Positions 1 through 10,057 of a stretch of DNA of 64,000 bases are shown here, piece after piece; the stretch's first letter is position 1; every line of letters begins with the position of its first letter. The position numbers and the translations under genes were made by a program. The stretch is taken from assembly GCA_021521415.1 (NCBI GenBank), contig JAIQDT010009170.1:35048-99047 (forward strand). Direction: 5' to 3'. A model generated the notes under the pieces. It worked only from the letters and a program-made list of their open reading frames with translations. It was not told where the DNA came from and did not search any database. The DNA is from Bidens hawaiensis (lineage: Eukaryota; Streptophyta; Magnoliopsida; Asterales; Asteraceae).

Positions 1-586
1 ATTTTGCAGGTAAGTGGACCTCCAGGTTTTGGGGTTGGTGGTAGGTTTTGGGGTTTTGTAAGTTAAAATTTGCAAGTAAAGACGAAAAGACAAAAATGCC
101 CTCACATGCGACTCACGTGAGGGTATTTAACTGAGTTTTTCTAACCTAGTTAGCGTAAAGGACATAACGTATAGGAAAAAAATGTTTAAATGATACCGCC
201 TGCAAGGAAACTAAAAAAAGGACACTAACCGTAATTTGGCTTTTTTTAAAGGACAAAATTTGTAATTCTGCCTTAAAAATATTGCAAAATACATTAACCA
301 TTAGCCACATTAATTTGACCAGTACATATGGAACATACAAAACACAAGTCTACAACATTATCCATTAGCCATTCTTAAACATTCCAAAATAAATTATTAT
401 CATACTTAAATATTAACCATAACCAACAAGTAGCTTAACCCTTGCCTTTGACCTTTGTGTTTCCCCTTGGCGTCTTAGAACTTGTTAATTGTTGTGTTGG
501 TTGACTTGACATCTCTTTTGTCATCCCCCTAGGCCTCTTAGAACCTATTGGCTGTTGTGTTGGTTAACTTTCATGTGTGTCTTGAG
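1..586. other. AT-rich flank of the MULE remnant, no gene
   Basis: I see no convincing coding sequence. The stretch around 75-280 (aaaatgccctcac, then repeated 'aaaggaca' phrases) resembles the terminal region of plant MULEs. It may be the left end of the element whose transposase lies at 587-7107, but I could not match it to a partner at 7270-7470 well enough to call TIRs. Short plus- and minus-strand frames here look like chance or antisense frames. Confidence 0.35.
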
Positions 587-2043
587 TTAACCTTGTTGAC
601 CTTCCCCTTGCACCAGTTTGTGATATGGTTTATTCTTAGAAGTCTTAGGTTTTGTACAATTTCTAATGTTATAACCAGTTTCTTTAAAGTTGCTACAACT
701 CATTTCTCCTCCATGCTCTGCCAATTTACCTGGCTTCTTAGGATCTTCATAGGGATCTTTCTTTCTTTTTGTCTTTGGTCTTCCAGGTTGACTTTTGATG
801 TGAGGAGGGTCCAAAGAATACTCAACTTTTGGCCAGTACCTTTCACTAGGAAAGGGTGGAATTGTTTATGCATATGTCCTTAAATATGTTTCCTTAAGAT
901 AACAATCATGACCAAACTTTTTAGCATTTCTTCCAATAAACCCAGCAACTGAACACACATGGTTACATGGAATACCTGTCAAAATACAAGTTTTGTTATA
1001 CACATATGGAAGACATGTCAAAATAACTAAATTATTGAATGATTAATGGTTAATATACCTGTTAAGTACCACTTTCTACATGAACATGTTCTGTTATTCA
1101 AGTCCACAAAAAGATCCTCTCCAAAATCTTTAACTTGGAACAAATTATATGTTGATGGGAACATTGTACATTTATGATCCAACTTTTTTGATCTATCAAG
1201 TTTCTTTTGTATCATTAGGCATACAACCACATCTTGAGCTAACATTTCAGAATGCTTAGTAATTATCATGGTCATTGTTGAGACCTTGATAGCCTCTAAC
1301 ATTTTTTTTAATATTCATAGATGTTGCCTCAACTATGGTTCCATTAAAAGTCTCAGCCATGTTATTTACTATGGCATCACAACATGTATGACCCTTAAGA
1401 AAGCAACTTACAAAGCAATTAGGATTTTGTTTCATGGCCTCCACTGCATCAGCTGATATTTCTCTCATCGTCTTGATAGTATCTTTGAAGTTAGGCTCAT
1501 TATAATCCCTACATACCTTCCAATAATACATCTTTAACTCTTTGCCCTTGAACTTGTTGTTTAGTTTGCATAGATGTGCCTTGCACAGTTTCTATGCTCT
1601 GCATTTTTCCAAATCAAAGATACAACATTCACTAAGCCCTATCATATAATAATAGAGAAACATTAGACATCTAGAGCTTACAGCTTATAACTTACATATT
1701 AACAAAGTAAAGTCATACCTTTTGTTGGTTAGAGATAAGTGTCCAGCCCTTTCCACCATCTTTTACATCTAGGAATTTTCTTAGTTCTTCCATGAACCAT
1801 TCCCAACTATCATTATACTCACCTTCAACACAAGCCCATGCCACGGGGTACATTTGGTCATTAGTATCTCTCATAATTGTAGCTAGGAACATACCCCTTA
1901 TAATGGTTATTTTAGAAAACAACCATCCCAACAAAAAAACTTCCTAGAACCAACCAAAAACCCCCCTCTTCACCCCATCAAAACACACATAAAACCTAAA
2001 TAATGTCTCCAATATTGAATCTGGGTCCTGGTTATCGAACCCT

Positions 2044-2057
2044 GGGGGGGGGGGGGG
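2044..2057. repeat. Poly(G) tract, 14 nt
   Basis: A run of 14 G inside the degraded MULE transposase region. It is simple sequence with no evident function and is prone to length error in assemblies. Confidence 0.8.
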
Positions 2058-2854
2058 CATTTACCAAATCAAAGGTTGAAGTTGGATTAAATTTGTAACA
2101 AACCTGCCAAGTAAGACCCAATTTGACTGTAGTGCTCCCTCATTGACCCATAAATCATCTTAAATGCACAATTCTTAGCATTGTAAGCCAACCATTTACA
2201 TATAAGGACCTTATGTTTCTCTTTAACTACGCCCTAGATCTCTTTACCATTCCATAGAGGTTTAGCTTTGAATAAAAGCAATAAGTCTTTAGCTATACAC
2301 TTAGCAGTCACTTGTCTATTCTTTACCATGTTTCTCTGACTGATATGCTTACTATTACAGTATTATAGCACCTCTTGCCCTTGTGAAATGAACAATATAT
2401 ATTAAGTGGACACCCTTCCACACATTTGACACCTACACGTCATCCTCTACTCTTGTTACTTGTAGCAATGTAAACATTTTTACCATTTGATACGGCATAA
2501 TTTCTAGCTGCTTCTTTGTAAGCATCCCTAGCCGGGAACTTTATCCCAATAACCCATTTAAACTTACAACAATCAGTTTCTTCACTTAAAAGTGGAGCAT
2601 CTTTTTTATGCTTCTTCCCTCGTATGTCAGCATCTTCACTCTCTCCAGGTGTGTCAATATCAACATAAGAATCTTCATAACTATTAGATGCTTCTTTAAT
2701 TGCATCAGCGGATTGTTTTTGACACTCTTCAAGTAAAATTCATTTTCAATTCAACATCTAGCTCATTCACCTGTTGTAACTTAGCAACCGAACCTATCCA
2801 CTCTTCATCGTCTTTGTTAGATCCATCATCATCCAAATCACACTTATAAGAATC

Positions 2855-3214
2855 TGTTAGGTATAAAATGTCTATTGATTAGGTCTTGTAGGTCGTGTAG
2901 AAGGATAGTAGTGATTTGGAATGTATTATGATGTTGTGAACGCATATGTACTTATACAAAGCATAAATTGTGCGCTATATAACATACTTATATGGCACAT
3001 AATTTATACCGCGTATAAGTCTCAAACACACCTATATATATAGGTTGTGTGACCTATGTGCTTCTTGACTTTTGTCCTTTTTGTACATGTTCTCATATTG
3101 TTATATCTTGATGTACTTCACTGCTATCAATGAATAAGAGAAGAGTTAAAGAGATGTATTGTGTTTCATCATGGATATTCTATGATCTTATCGGCCCTAA
3201 ATGAACTTTTAATA
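2855..3214 (+). repeat. 5' LTR of element A
   Basis: It begins TGTTAGGTATAAAATG and shares with the 3' LTR the phrases 'aggtcttgtaggtc', 'atagtgatttggaat', 'catgatgtacttcact-like' and 'ctatcaatgaat'. It contains several copies of the ACTTATACG/GCATAAG-type word that marks this family. Confidence 0.7.
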
Positions 3215-3224
3215 GGTATCAGAG
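3215..3224 (+). other. Primer-binding site of element A
   Basis: GGTATCAGAG lies directly after the 5' LTR. It corresponds to the initiator tRNA-Met complement used by most plant copia elements (TGGTATCAGAGC), with the first base lost. Confidence 0.65.
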
Positions 3225-3810
3225 ATTTTGGCTTATTATCTACTTCGAAAAGCTCAATTTCATCTCTTTTCTACAGTGTTTTAATCATTACATAAGATGC
3301 AGCCGTTCAAATCTTAACAAACTTTCACACATTGTCATATCTTTAATTTTGGAATAGTATCCTTAAAAGTCAAATAATTTCATCTTCATTATCACACAAA
3401 ATCTAGCAAAAATGTTCACGTCAGCTTATAGGGCGCATAAGTTTTGGAGCGCATATGTCTTACACGTCGTATAATTATCCTCATAGCATGCATGACACAT
3501 AACTTCAACGTATATGTACATATATGATGTACATAAAATTATACATCTTTTTAGCATCAAATAATCTCTAAAAGCTGCAAGTTCTATCAAATAATATAGC
3601 TCAGAAGGCTACTTATCACATTAAAATGCAATTTCAGGTTAACCCAAGACTTAAACGAAGAAACAAGTTAAAAGACGAAGAAAAATGAAAGAAAACCCGA
3701 GAAAAACATCAACCATGCCCCCATGCTCCAAGAACCATGCCCCTTTGATTCTGAACACAAGAAAAGACAAGAATTTGAAAGAAAAGACAAATACTGGACA
3801 CAAAATCACA

Positions 3811-4012
3811 GGGTCGTGCTCAATAAACCACGGGGCCGTGGTTACCTTTCAAATAAGACAAAAAGAATTAGCACATGTCACTAAAAAGCACGGGGTCGTG
3901 CCTCAGGAAGCACGCCCCCGTGGTGAGTCATCATGTACGATCTGAAAGCATTTAATGCGACTGGACATGTGGACACGGGGCCGTGCCTCATGGAGCACGG
4001 GACCGTGCCTCT
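3811..4012 (+). repeat. Cluster of CACGGGGCCGTG-type palindromes
   Basis: Within about 200 bases the near-palindromic word CACGGGGYCGTG and variants (gcacggggtcgtg, cacgcccccgtgg, gacacggggccgtg, gcacgggaccgtg) occur seven or more times. They precede a TATA-like CTATAAATAG at 4026-4035 and an A/T-rich leader. This looks like the promoter part of a second LTR or solo LTR lodged inside element A, but I could not delimit its ends. Confidence 0.6.
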
Positions 4013-4025
4013 TACTCCAGGTTGC

Positions 4026-4035
4026 CTATAAATAG
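4026..4035 (+). promoter_or_regulatory. TATA-like box after the palindrome cluster
   Basis: CTATAAATAG lies just downstream of the CACGGGGCCGTG cluster and upstream of a leader rich in CATCAT, the usual LTR promoter arrangement. Confidence 0.45.
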
Positions 4036-4039
4036 AGGC

Positions 4040-6003
4040 TCATGTTGCACTCATTTGGTGTGCTTGAAGTAAATCTCTAAACGAGTTTCTCTTATAAAAA
4101 CACCCACATTACACTCATATTGAAGATCGTGTGAGGTCTTTGAAGGCTTGGAGGTTATCATCATCATCCATAATTACCATCAACATTATCATCCATCATC
4201 ATCATTAAGAAGGAGGATTCATCCACATTTGGTTAGATTGTTCTAGTTTAATCATGTGTTTGTTATCATCATCCATTTTAATGTTTATAACAATGCTCAT
4301 TATAAGCTAAACTCCATTTACAATCTATAATCTATGAAGAAGCTTTGTTTTACTTGATGATTATGTGAAACATGTGGTTTAGTTTTGTATAGTACATGGT
4401 TATTTTGAAATTATCCTTTGATGAAGAAATGTTTTATCACTTTAACCCAATACATCAAGGTTGATGATTAATAATCATTCATGTTAACTCATGTTCTTGG
4501 AAACTAGAAATGGTAAAAAGAATACTTTGATAACGTATTCAAGATAAAACATGGATCCTTATGTTGTACTTAGAAATGATGAGATATAAGCTATGATTTA
4601 TTTCTCTAGTTTTGATAACTCTAAAATAACATTGTTAACACGGTTGCTTAGGTTATCATGCTAGTTAAAGAAATCATATGTTAATGGAATGTGTAATTAT
4701 AACCTAATAAAATCAACCAAGGGGAGGTTGTATGAGTTAACTACAACCACTCGAAGTTGTTAGGATTGGTATTTGAGAAATCAAAGTCAATCCTAATCGT
4801 TCTACTATACCAAACTTCTTGTCTACTTAAATTGACATTCTCGTGGTAGCATGACATTAGGAAAGGATGGACTTTAAAATGTGCATGCTACTTTCTTTTA
4901 TGTCATAGAATACGTTCACTTAGAAATGAGGGACTATTCTATCATATATTATTAGGACAAGTTTATCACATGATTATTTAATAATCATCAAGGAATAATG
5001 GAGTGTATTCTTGATTTTAGATGGTAACCTTCATATAATTGAATTACTCACTTAGAATTTCTCTTATTGTCACCTATATATTATATATAAGTATTTCTAT
5101 TTTATAAATGATTTAAAAATCAACCTCAAAATTATTAAACCTTCCGATTAAAGGAAGACGAAGATTTATTATCAGAAACATTTGTGTTCACGGATCGATA
5201 CTTGGTTCTTACCAATACTATTCTACATATACGATAAGTACACTTGCCTATTTTGTGTGTGTTTAGTCTTAGTAAAAATCACTTTTATAAATTTAAAACA
5301 CGATCTTGTGCGAAAGCTAAAACCCCAATCAGTTACTATTTCACAACACCGCACACACCACATCAATATACGTCGTGTATGTGTTTCCATAAAACTTACA
5401 CGCTTGTCATCAACGTATAAGTTGTTACACACCGTATATATTCATTTGGTTCATACATACTTATATGACGCATAAGTTTATACGCCGTATACAAACTTAC
5501 ACGTTGAATATTGAACATACACGTCATGTCACTTATACGTTGTAATTACATATACGCTAATGAATATATTTTGGACTTTGGAGAGAAGGAATTGGGATAA
5601 GATTCATGTGGTTGATCCCTTTTGGTTGTTTGTTGAGAAGGGAATGACTAAGATTGATGTAGTTGATCCCTTGTGATTGGTGAATGAGTAGAGGTTGGAT
5701 ATAGCATGATGGTCTTAACGTTTAGTTCATTTGTGCTTTGGGATTTAATTTTGGATATGTGTGTGAGACTATATGGAATGAGTTTAGCAGCGATTAAGAA
5801 TTTTGGAGATTGATTCATGAAAGGTGAAAGACTTCTTTAAAAGCCGAAGGACAAGTCTAAAGTGTCAAATCTTTAAAGCATGTTCAGAAGGCATATCGTT
5901 TATGGGTCTTTTACCTTAATGATTGACCAAGTCTAATAATTATCCCACGGGAAGTTTGTTAGTACATGAATGTCTATGCTTAGACACCAAGACCAAGCAA
6001 TAT
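4040..6003 (+). other. Internal non-coding part of element A
   Basis: About 2 kb without a credible gene. The phrase 'cggatcgatacttgg' near 5192 resembles the U5 end of gypsy-type LTRs, suggesting an embedded solo or truncated LTR ending near 5220. From 5340 to 5570 the family word of element A (cgtataag, cttatacg, cgtgtaagt-like) returns, as it does in the LTRs. Confidence 0.4.
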
Positions 6004-6014
6004 CCAAGGGGGAG
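6004..6014 (+). other. Polypurine tract of element A
   Basis: CCAAGGGGGAG lies directly before the 3' LTR, which starts TGTTAG at 6017. It is the usual plus-strand primer. Confidence 0.65.
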
Positions 6015-6016
6015 AT

Positions 6017-6432
6017 TGTTAGTGCATAAAATGTCTCGCTTAGGTCTTGTAGGTCTTATATTGAAGGTAATAGTGATTTGGAATGAATTTTCATGTTTAG
6101 GAACGTATAAGCACTTATACGGCATGTAAGTCTTATACGGCGCATTAACTTATACGACTTATAAGTCAATATGTCATGTTTATAAATAGGTTCTAGTCTT
6201 ATACGTTCACTGACTTGGTCCAGCCTTTTTCCAAGGGACTTTGGTACATTTTGTACATATTCTGTACGTGTCACATCATGATGTACTTCACTACTATCAA
6301 TGAATATAGATAAGATTAAACAGATATCTTTGAGTTTTTCACCTTTTTATGGTTTTCACACATAACATTGTAGAGAAGATATCATCGTGAACGTTCTTAT
6401 ATGTCTTATCTTCGATCCCTCATAAACTTATA
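6017..6432 (+). repeat. 3' LTR of element A
   Basis: It starts TGTTAGTGCATAAAATG. It contains a run of family words at 6103-6170 (cgtataagcacttatacgg, cttatacggcg, cttatacgacttataag), then the poly(A)-region phrase 'ctatcaatgaat'. The end is set by the GACTC flank; the terminus (…CTTATA) is not a clean CA, so the last bases are uncertain. Confidence 0.65.
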
Positions 6433-7927
6433 GACTCATCATCTTCTGAACTCTCTGAACCTGACCCACCATCTTTATTTGTGTCAATTGTTGGTTATTT
6501 AAGTGTGTGTCTGTAACCTGAACTGGTTATCCAAGTGATAAATTAGTAACCTTAGTTGGTGATTTAAGTGTTGTACATGTATCCTTAGCTAGTGGAACTT
6601 GTTTTCTTGTTGTAAGCTTGGAGTACCTCTTAACCTCAGAACTAGGGCTCAAGCAAGCTTCTGGTTGGCTAATGGGTTCTCAGGGATAAAGGGCTGGGCT
6701 TGAGAAATAATGGGTTGGGCTGGATAGATATTGGGTTAGGCTGAAGAGATAATGGGCTGGCCTTGAGGGCAACTGGTATTGGTTGTTGGTTTCCTTAACA
6801 TATCAGTTTGAGCGTATAAAACCATACCTTGTGCAGACCTAGAACTGGAACCAATCAAAGACAACGCCTCAAAGACTTCTTTATCACTAGCTAATAGTTT
6901 TAAACGGTCATCATCAGGAATCTTGTAATACAACCAAAGACCATCTTTCGATTCGTATGAACCGAACTCCTTTGCAAAATCCAGTAGCTCAAAGTATGAA
7001 ATTTTGTACATTAATGAATTTCTTTTTCCACCAACATACCTTAATATCGGTGGTGCAACTTCAAATACCCCATCAGTGTGGAAGGGAATCCGAATTTGAT
7101 TATCCACTGTTAAAGTTTACGGCTTCTTGATGTTCGTCGTTCGATCGATTGGAGTGACGTGTAATTAGGGTTCTTGAGAGAATTTGGGGATTTTGATTGG
7201 GGTGTGTCGGGTGAAGAATTGGGGATTGATTGTGAATGTAAATATGTTAAGTTTAAGCTAAGATCCACGTAGGCAGCCATGTCATATTTTTTTTGACAAG
7301 TAGGATGGACACGTCACCAATTACATAACGGGGTTAGTACTCCGTTAGTCGCGGACTGGTGGAAGAAACGAAAGTTAATCTTGGGACCGTTGCCAGCCAA
7401 AATGAAAGTTGGGACCAGCGCCGACAAAAATGCAATAGTAGGGACCAATAAAAACAAATTTTCCTTAATTTAACTATAACCTTTAATGAATATTATATTT
7501 CTTAATCATAAAGAAATATTATTTGACTATACAGCTTGTATGTAAAAGCTTACATTTCTCAATCGTGAATAAACAATATTTTGATTTTTGAGTATAACAT
7601 TTGCTTATGAAAAGTTATATTATGCTTAAATGTAATCAAGGTTCGGGCTATATCCCCGACTATGGTCTAAGCTTTTATAATAATAATAAAATAATAACTT
7701 AAGCGGAACCCCTACCTCACAAGAGTATTCAGAGTTAGACGCCTAAGACTGATCGAGCAACACATCTACTCTATATCGCGTTATATAGCTTATACCGTCA
7801 GAACTTCGGAGCTTGGCACGTACTTCGAGATCGGCACCCAAAACGAGACCAAATATGTGTGCGTGGAATGTGTTTTGGTGTGATAAATGAACATGCCATG
7901 AGCCTACTTTTATAGACGAAATTTTGG

Positions 7928-8185
7928 ATCCCATCGCGTATCACGATGACCATTTTGAAGGACTCACCACATATCACGATGAGTCATTTTATTCAGAGGC
8001 TGCCACGTGTCGACAAATGGCATACCACTTGGTGGGCCACGCGTCACTATGCCGTTGTCGCGTATCGCGACAGAGAAAAAGGGTCGATCCATCGCGTAGC
8101 ACGACACCGCCAATCCTTGGTTTCTTCCCAGTTCCATCGAGTAACGCGAGTTCATTGGCTAAGCCTGTCGCGTAGCGCAATGGGT
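7928..8185. repeat. Cluster of TCGCGTATCGCGA-type palindromes
   Basis: Six variants of a dyad word lie within 260 bases: catcgcgtatcacgatg, catatcacgatgag, gtcgcgtatcgcgac, catcgcgtagcacgac, catcgagtaacgcga and gtcgcgtagcgcaatg. The best copy is a perfect 12-base palindrome, CGCGTATCGCGA-like. It is the same kind of family-specific palindrome array seen in the LTR elements of this window, so it probably belongs to an eroded LTR. Confidence 0.6.
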
Positions 8186-8556
8186 TCCTGGACTTGCATT
8201 TTCACATTTGGTTCATTGTCTTTGATAACTTGTCATGTCTTGATCTTGACTCCATTTTCTAAAAATACTAAGGGGACTATCAAGCGTGCGAAGTGCAAAT
8301 TGCCCATCGCCCAAGCCCGTACCCGTGCGCGTGCACGTCGAATGTTTCGCACCCTTCGCTAGGACCATTTGGTGCATCTTGGCATATAAGAATATTACTA
8401 TGGAAAATCTTTACCTTACAAAGAGCTCACGAATTTTATAACTTATTAATGTGAGAGGAAATTATCTTTCCTATTTATACACATGTGGAATACTTCCATT
8501 TTTTTCTTCTTTCCATGTGGGATGAACTTTCTTATTTTTCTTAACATGGAATGCTT

Positions 8557-8665
8557 TTATTTCCTTATCTCATTTTCCTATCATTTATCTTGAGAACATT
8601 TTTGAGTCCCTCATCTTTTATTTCCTTATCTCATTTTCCTATCATTTTGAGTCCCTCATCTTTTC
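8557..8665 (+). repeat. Short tandem duplication
   Basis: The phrase 'tatttccttatctcatttt' followed by 'cctatcatt' and, further on, 'gagtccctcatctttt' occurs twice, about 50-60 bases apart. It is a simple local duplication with no coding content. Confidence 0.6.
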
Positions 8666-9024
8666 TAAATTGCCAAATTTGAATTGACATTTTCTAAATT
8701 GCCAAGTTAAACCATAGCTTAAACTTGAGCTAGAATCCGTCTCGGTCAAACTCCCAAATTTTTATGCAGTGCTGTCTTCACGACTAGCACTCGAATTCGA
8801 AGTGGTCTCTATCAAATTTTCAATCATTTCTGCAGCAGCAGCAACATCTTTATCTATGGATACCAAAGTATTCCATCTACTAAATCGTTCAAAAGCCTAA
8901 ATGGATCATCACTTTTACCATAATTAGGGTTTAAAGGTCTTCTTTATTACTTAAATTGGGAAATCGAGAGACCTCTTCTTCTTTGGATGACAAAATTTGA
9001 TTGAATGTGACGGGGAATTGGGTG

Positions 9025-9465
9025 TGTTGGTGCATAAATGTCAGTAGTTCATAGTCTAGTGTCTGTAATCGAGTCTGTAATGTTATTTACGTTTTTGTTT
9101 AAGCGAAGTTGTTAACAAGTTCGCCTAGGCGAACTTGTTGAACAAGCGAAGTTATGGACAACTTCGCCTGAACATGCCAGGCGAAGTTGTCGTGTATTTA
9201 TATATAGGTTACGGGCTGTTTAGTCAGTTAATCAGTTAATCGTTCAATCGAGTTGATAGTTGTTAGCAGTTTTGGTTAACGAGTTTGTTCGGTAACGTGA
9301 GTCTGTAATAGTGATATCGTATCACGTGTTCGGTTATCAATATAACGTGTTCGTTTATCGTATCGTGTTTGTTTGATTTGCTTTCTACGCTCGTAACGAT
9401 CTACGCAGGGATTCCGCACCTGAGTAGACCGAGATATCTCATGTGATCCGTCCAGGGAACCTACA
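9025..9465 (+). repeat. 5' LTR of element B
   Basis: It starts TGTTGGTGCATAAATG and ends GGGAACCTACA. It has a TATA-like TTATATATAG at 9198-9207 and, upstream of it, a cluster of GCGAAGTT/AACTTCGC words at 9102-9190, which is the family palindrome. Transcription would start about 30 bases after the TATA-like site. Confidence 0.95.
9198..9207 (+). promoter_or_regulatory. TATA-like box of element B LTR
   Basis: TTATATATAG lies in the middle of the 5' LTR just after the palindrome cluster; the same site recurs in the 3' LTR. Confidence 0.6.
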
Positions 9466-9547
9466 ATTGGTATCAGAGCCATTTGCTCGATTGTGTGATC
9501 CGTCCAGGGAACCTACAATTGGTATCAGAGCTTTTGCTCGATTGTGT
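9443..9547 (+). repeat. 52-bp tandem duplication across LTR end and primer site
   Basis: The unit runs from GTGATCCGTCCAGGG through the LTR terminus, the primer site and TTTGCTCGATTGT, and is repeated with an offset of 52 bases (9443 and 9495). The element therefore has two primer sites, TGGTATCAGAGC at 9468-9479 and 9520-9531. The second copy is preceded by a 24-base piece of LTR end. Confidence 0.85.
9468..9479 (+). other. Primer-binding site of element B (first copy)
   Basis: TGGTATCAGAGC, the complement of the 3' end of initiator tRNA-Met, lies two bases after the LTR. A duplicate lies at 9520-9531. Confidence 0.9.
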
Positions 9548-9703
9548 GGTTCGGGATATTCACGCGGGTGTAGAAATCGTCCCGTTTCGACTATTCGCGG
9601 GACGTGTTTTCTGTGTTTTTGATCATTCTTACCTCCTGCCATCGTGTTCAAGCCTTTACACTGTCAAAAACCTCGTTAAAATCCGATTTACAGATCTGCA
9701 GAA

Positions 9704-10005
9704 ACTTCGTGTTCATCAGGCGAAGTTGCCGTCACTGTGCGTAGGGTTTCGGCGAAGATATAAGGTTAAGCGAAGTTATCCACAACTTCGCCTACCTTCT
9801 CAAGTTCGCCTAATTCAAGCGAAGTTCTCTACAACTTCGCCTACCTCTTAAGTTCGCTTACCTCAAGCGAAGTTAAGAATCAGCGAAGTTAATCAGCGAA
9901 GTTAAACAGCAGTGTTATCAGCGAAGTTCGTCAGCGAAGTTCTTCAGCGAAGTTCTCTACAACTTCGCCTACTTCAAGCGAAGTTATCCTTAACTTCGCC
10001 TACAG
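9704..10005 (+). repeat. Leader array of GCGAAGTT/AACTTCGC words
   Basis: Roughly twenty copies of (G)GCGAAGTT or its reverse complement AACTTCGC(C) lie in 300 bases just upstream of the gag start. They often face each other a few bases apart (aagcgaagttatccacaact then tcgcc), so the RNA could fold into many small hairpins. The same word fills part of the LTR and the region just upstream of the aORF. Confidence 0.9.
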
Positions 10006-10057
10006 TACTTTAAAAAAAAAATTCTTAATTTTTCAGGTTTCTTACTTTTCGGGAAAG

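Larger units (their letters stand above)
2855..6432 (+). mobile_element. LTR retroelement A without recognisable pol, inserted in the MULE gene
   Basis: The two ends carry related direct repeats, at 2855-3214 and 6017-6432, both opening TGTTAG followed by (T)GCATAAAATGTC or GTATAAAATGTC. A tRNA-Met-type primer site (GGTATCAGAG) follows the left LTR and a polypurine tract precedes the right one. The flanks are GAATC (2850-2854) and GACTC (6433-6437), a five-base duplication with one change. No gag or pol domain is readable between the LTRs, so the element looks non-autonomous. It separates two halves of the MULE transposase gene, so it is younger than that gene. The LTRs have drifted far more than those of elements B and C and the 3' LTR carries extra sequence near its end. 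Confidence 0.75.
587..7107 (-). pseudogene. MuDR/Mutator-like transposase gene, degraded and split
   Basis: Remains of an autonomous MULE transposase, which would cut and rejoin element DNA in the nucleus. Reading on the minus strand from 7107 there is an N-terminal region (MDNQIRIPFHTDG..., to about 6780) like the PB1-like start of plant MULE proteins. An acidic stretch at about 2850-2640 and a MuDR-type domain (KFPARDAYKEAARNYAVSNG) at about 2580-2400 follow. MULE catalytic-core segments are at 1934-1713 (MRDTNDQMYPVAWACVEGE) and 1531-1256, then a SWIM-like zinc-finger remnant with CSCRKW at about 1180-1040 and a basic tail with a CX2-4C-type knuckle at 814-587. The reading frame has many stops and shifts, and the gene is interrupted by LTR element A at 2855-6432. 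It cannot make a full protein. The family call is firm; exon boundaries are not resolved. Confidence 0.75.
7108..9024. other. Retroelement and MULE debris, no gene
   Basis: 7110-7470 is the upstream region of the MULE gene, including 'ggtccc/gggacc' phrases that may be an eroded terminal repeat. 7640-8400 looks like an old LTR-type regulatory region with a palindrome cluster (separate entry). 8400-9024 is A/T-rich with short duplications. The open frames here overlap each other on both strands and match nothing I recognise. Confidence 0.45.

Noticed and set aside
548..883. Open frame of 111 codons on the plus strand
   Set aside because: Antisense to the tail of the MULE transposase; its peptide has no recognisable domain while the minus strand has a basic knuckle region.
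2036..2057. tRNA T-arm-like 'ttatcgaaccctggg' on the plus strand
   Set aside because: No A box or acceptor arm; lies in the decayed MULE next to a poly(G) run.
7924..8362. Overlapping frames of 63-138 codons on both strands
   Set aside because: They are produced by the GC-rich palindrome cluster, with no family match and no start or splice context.
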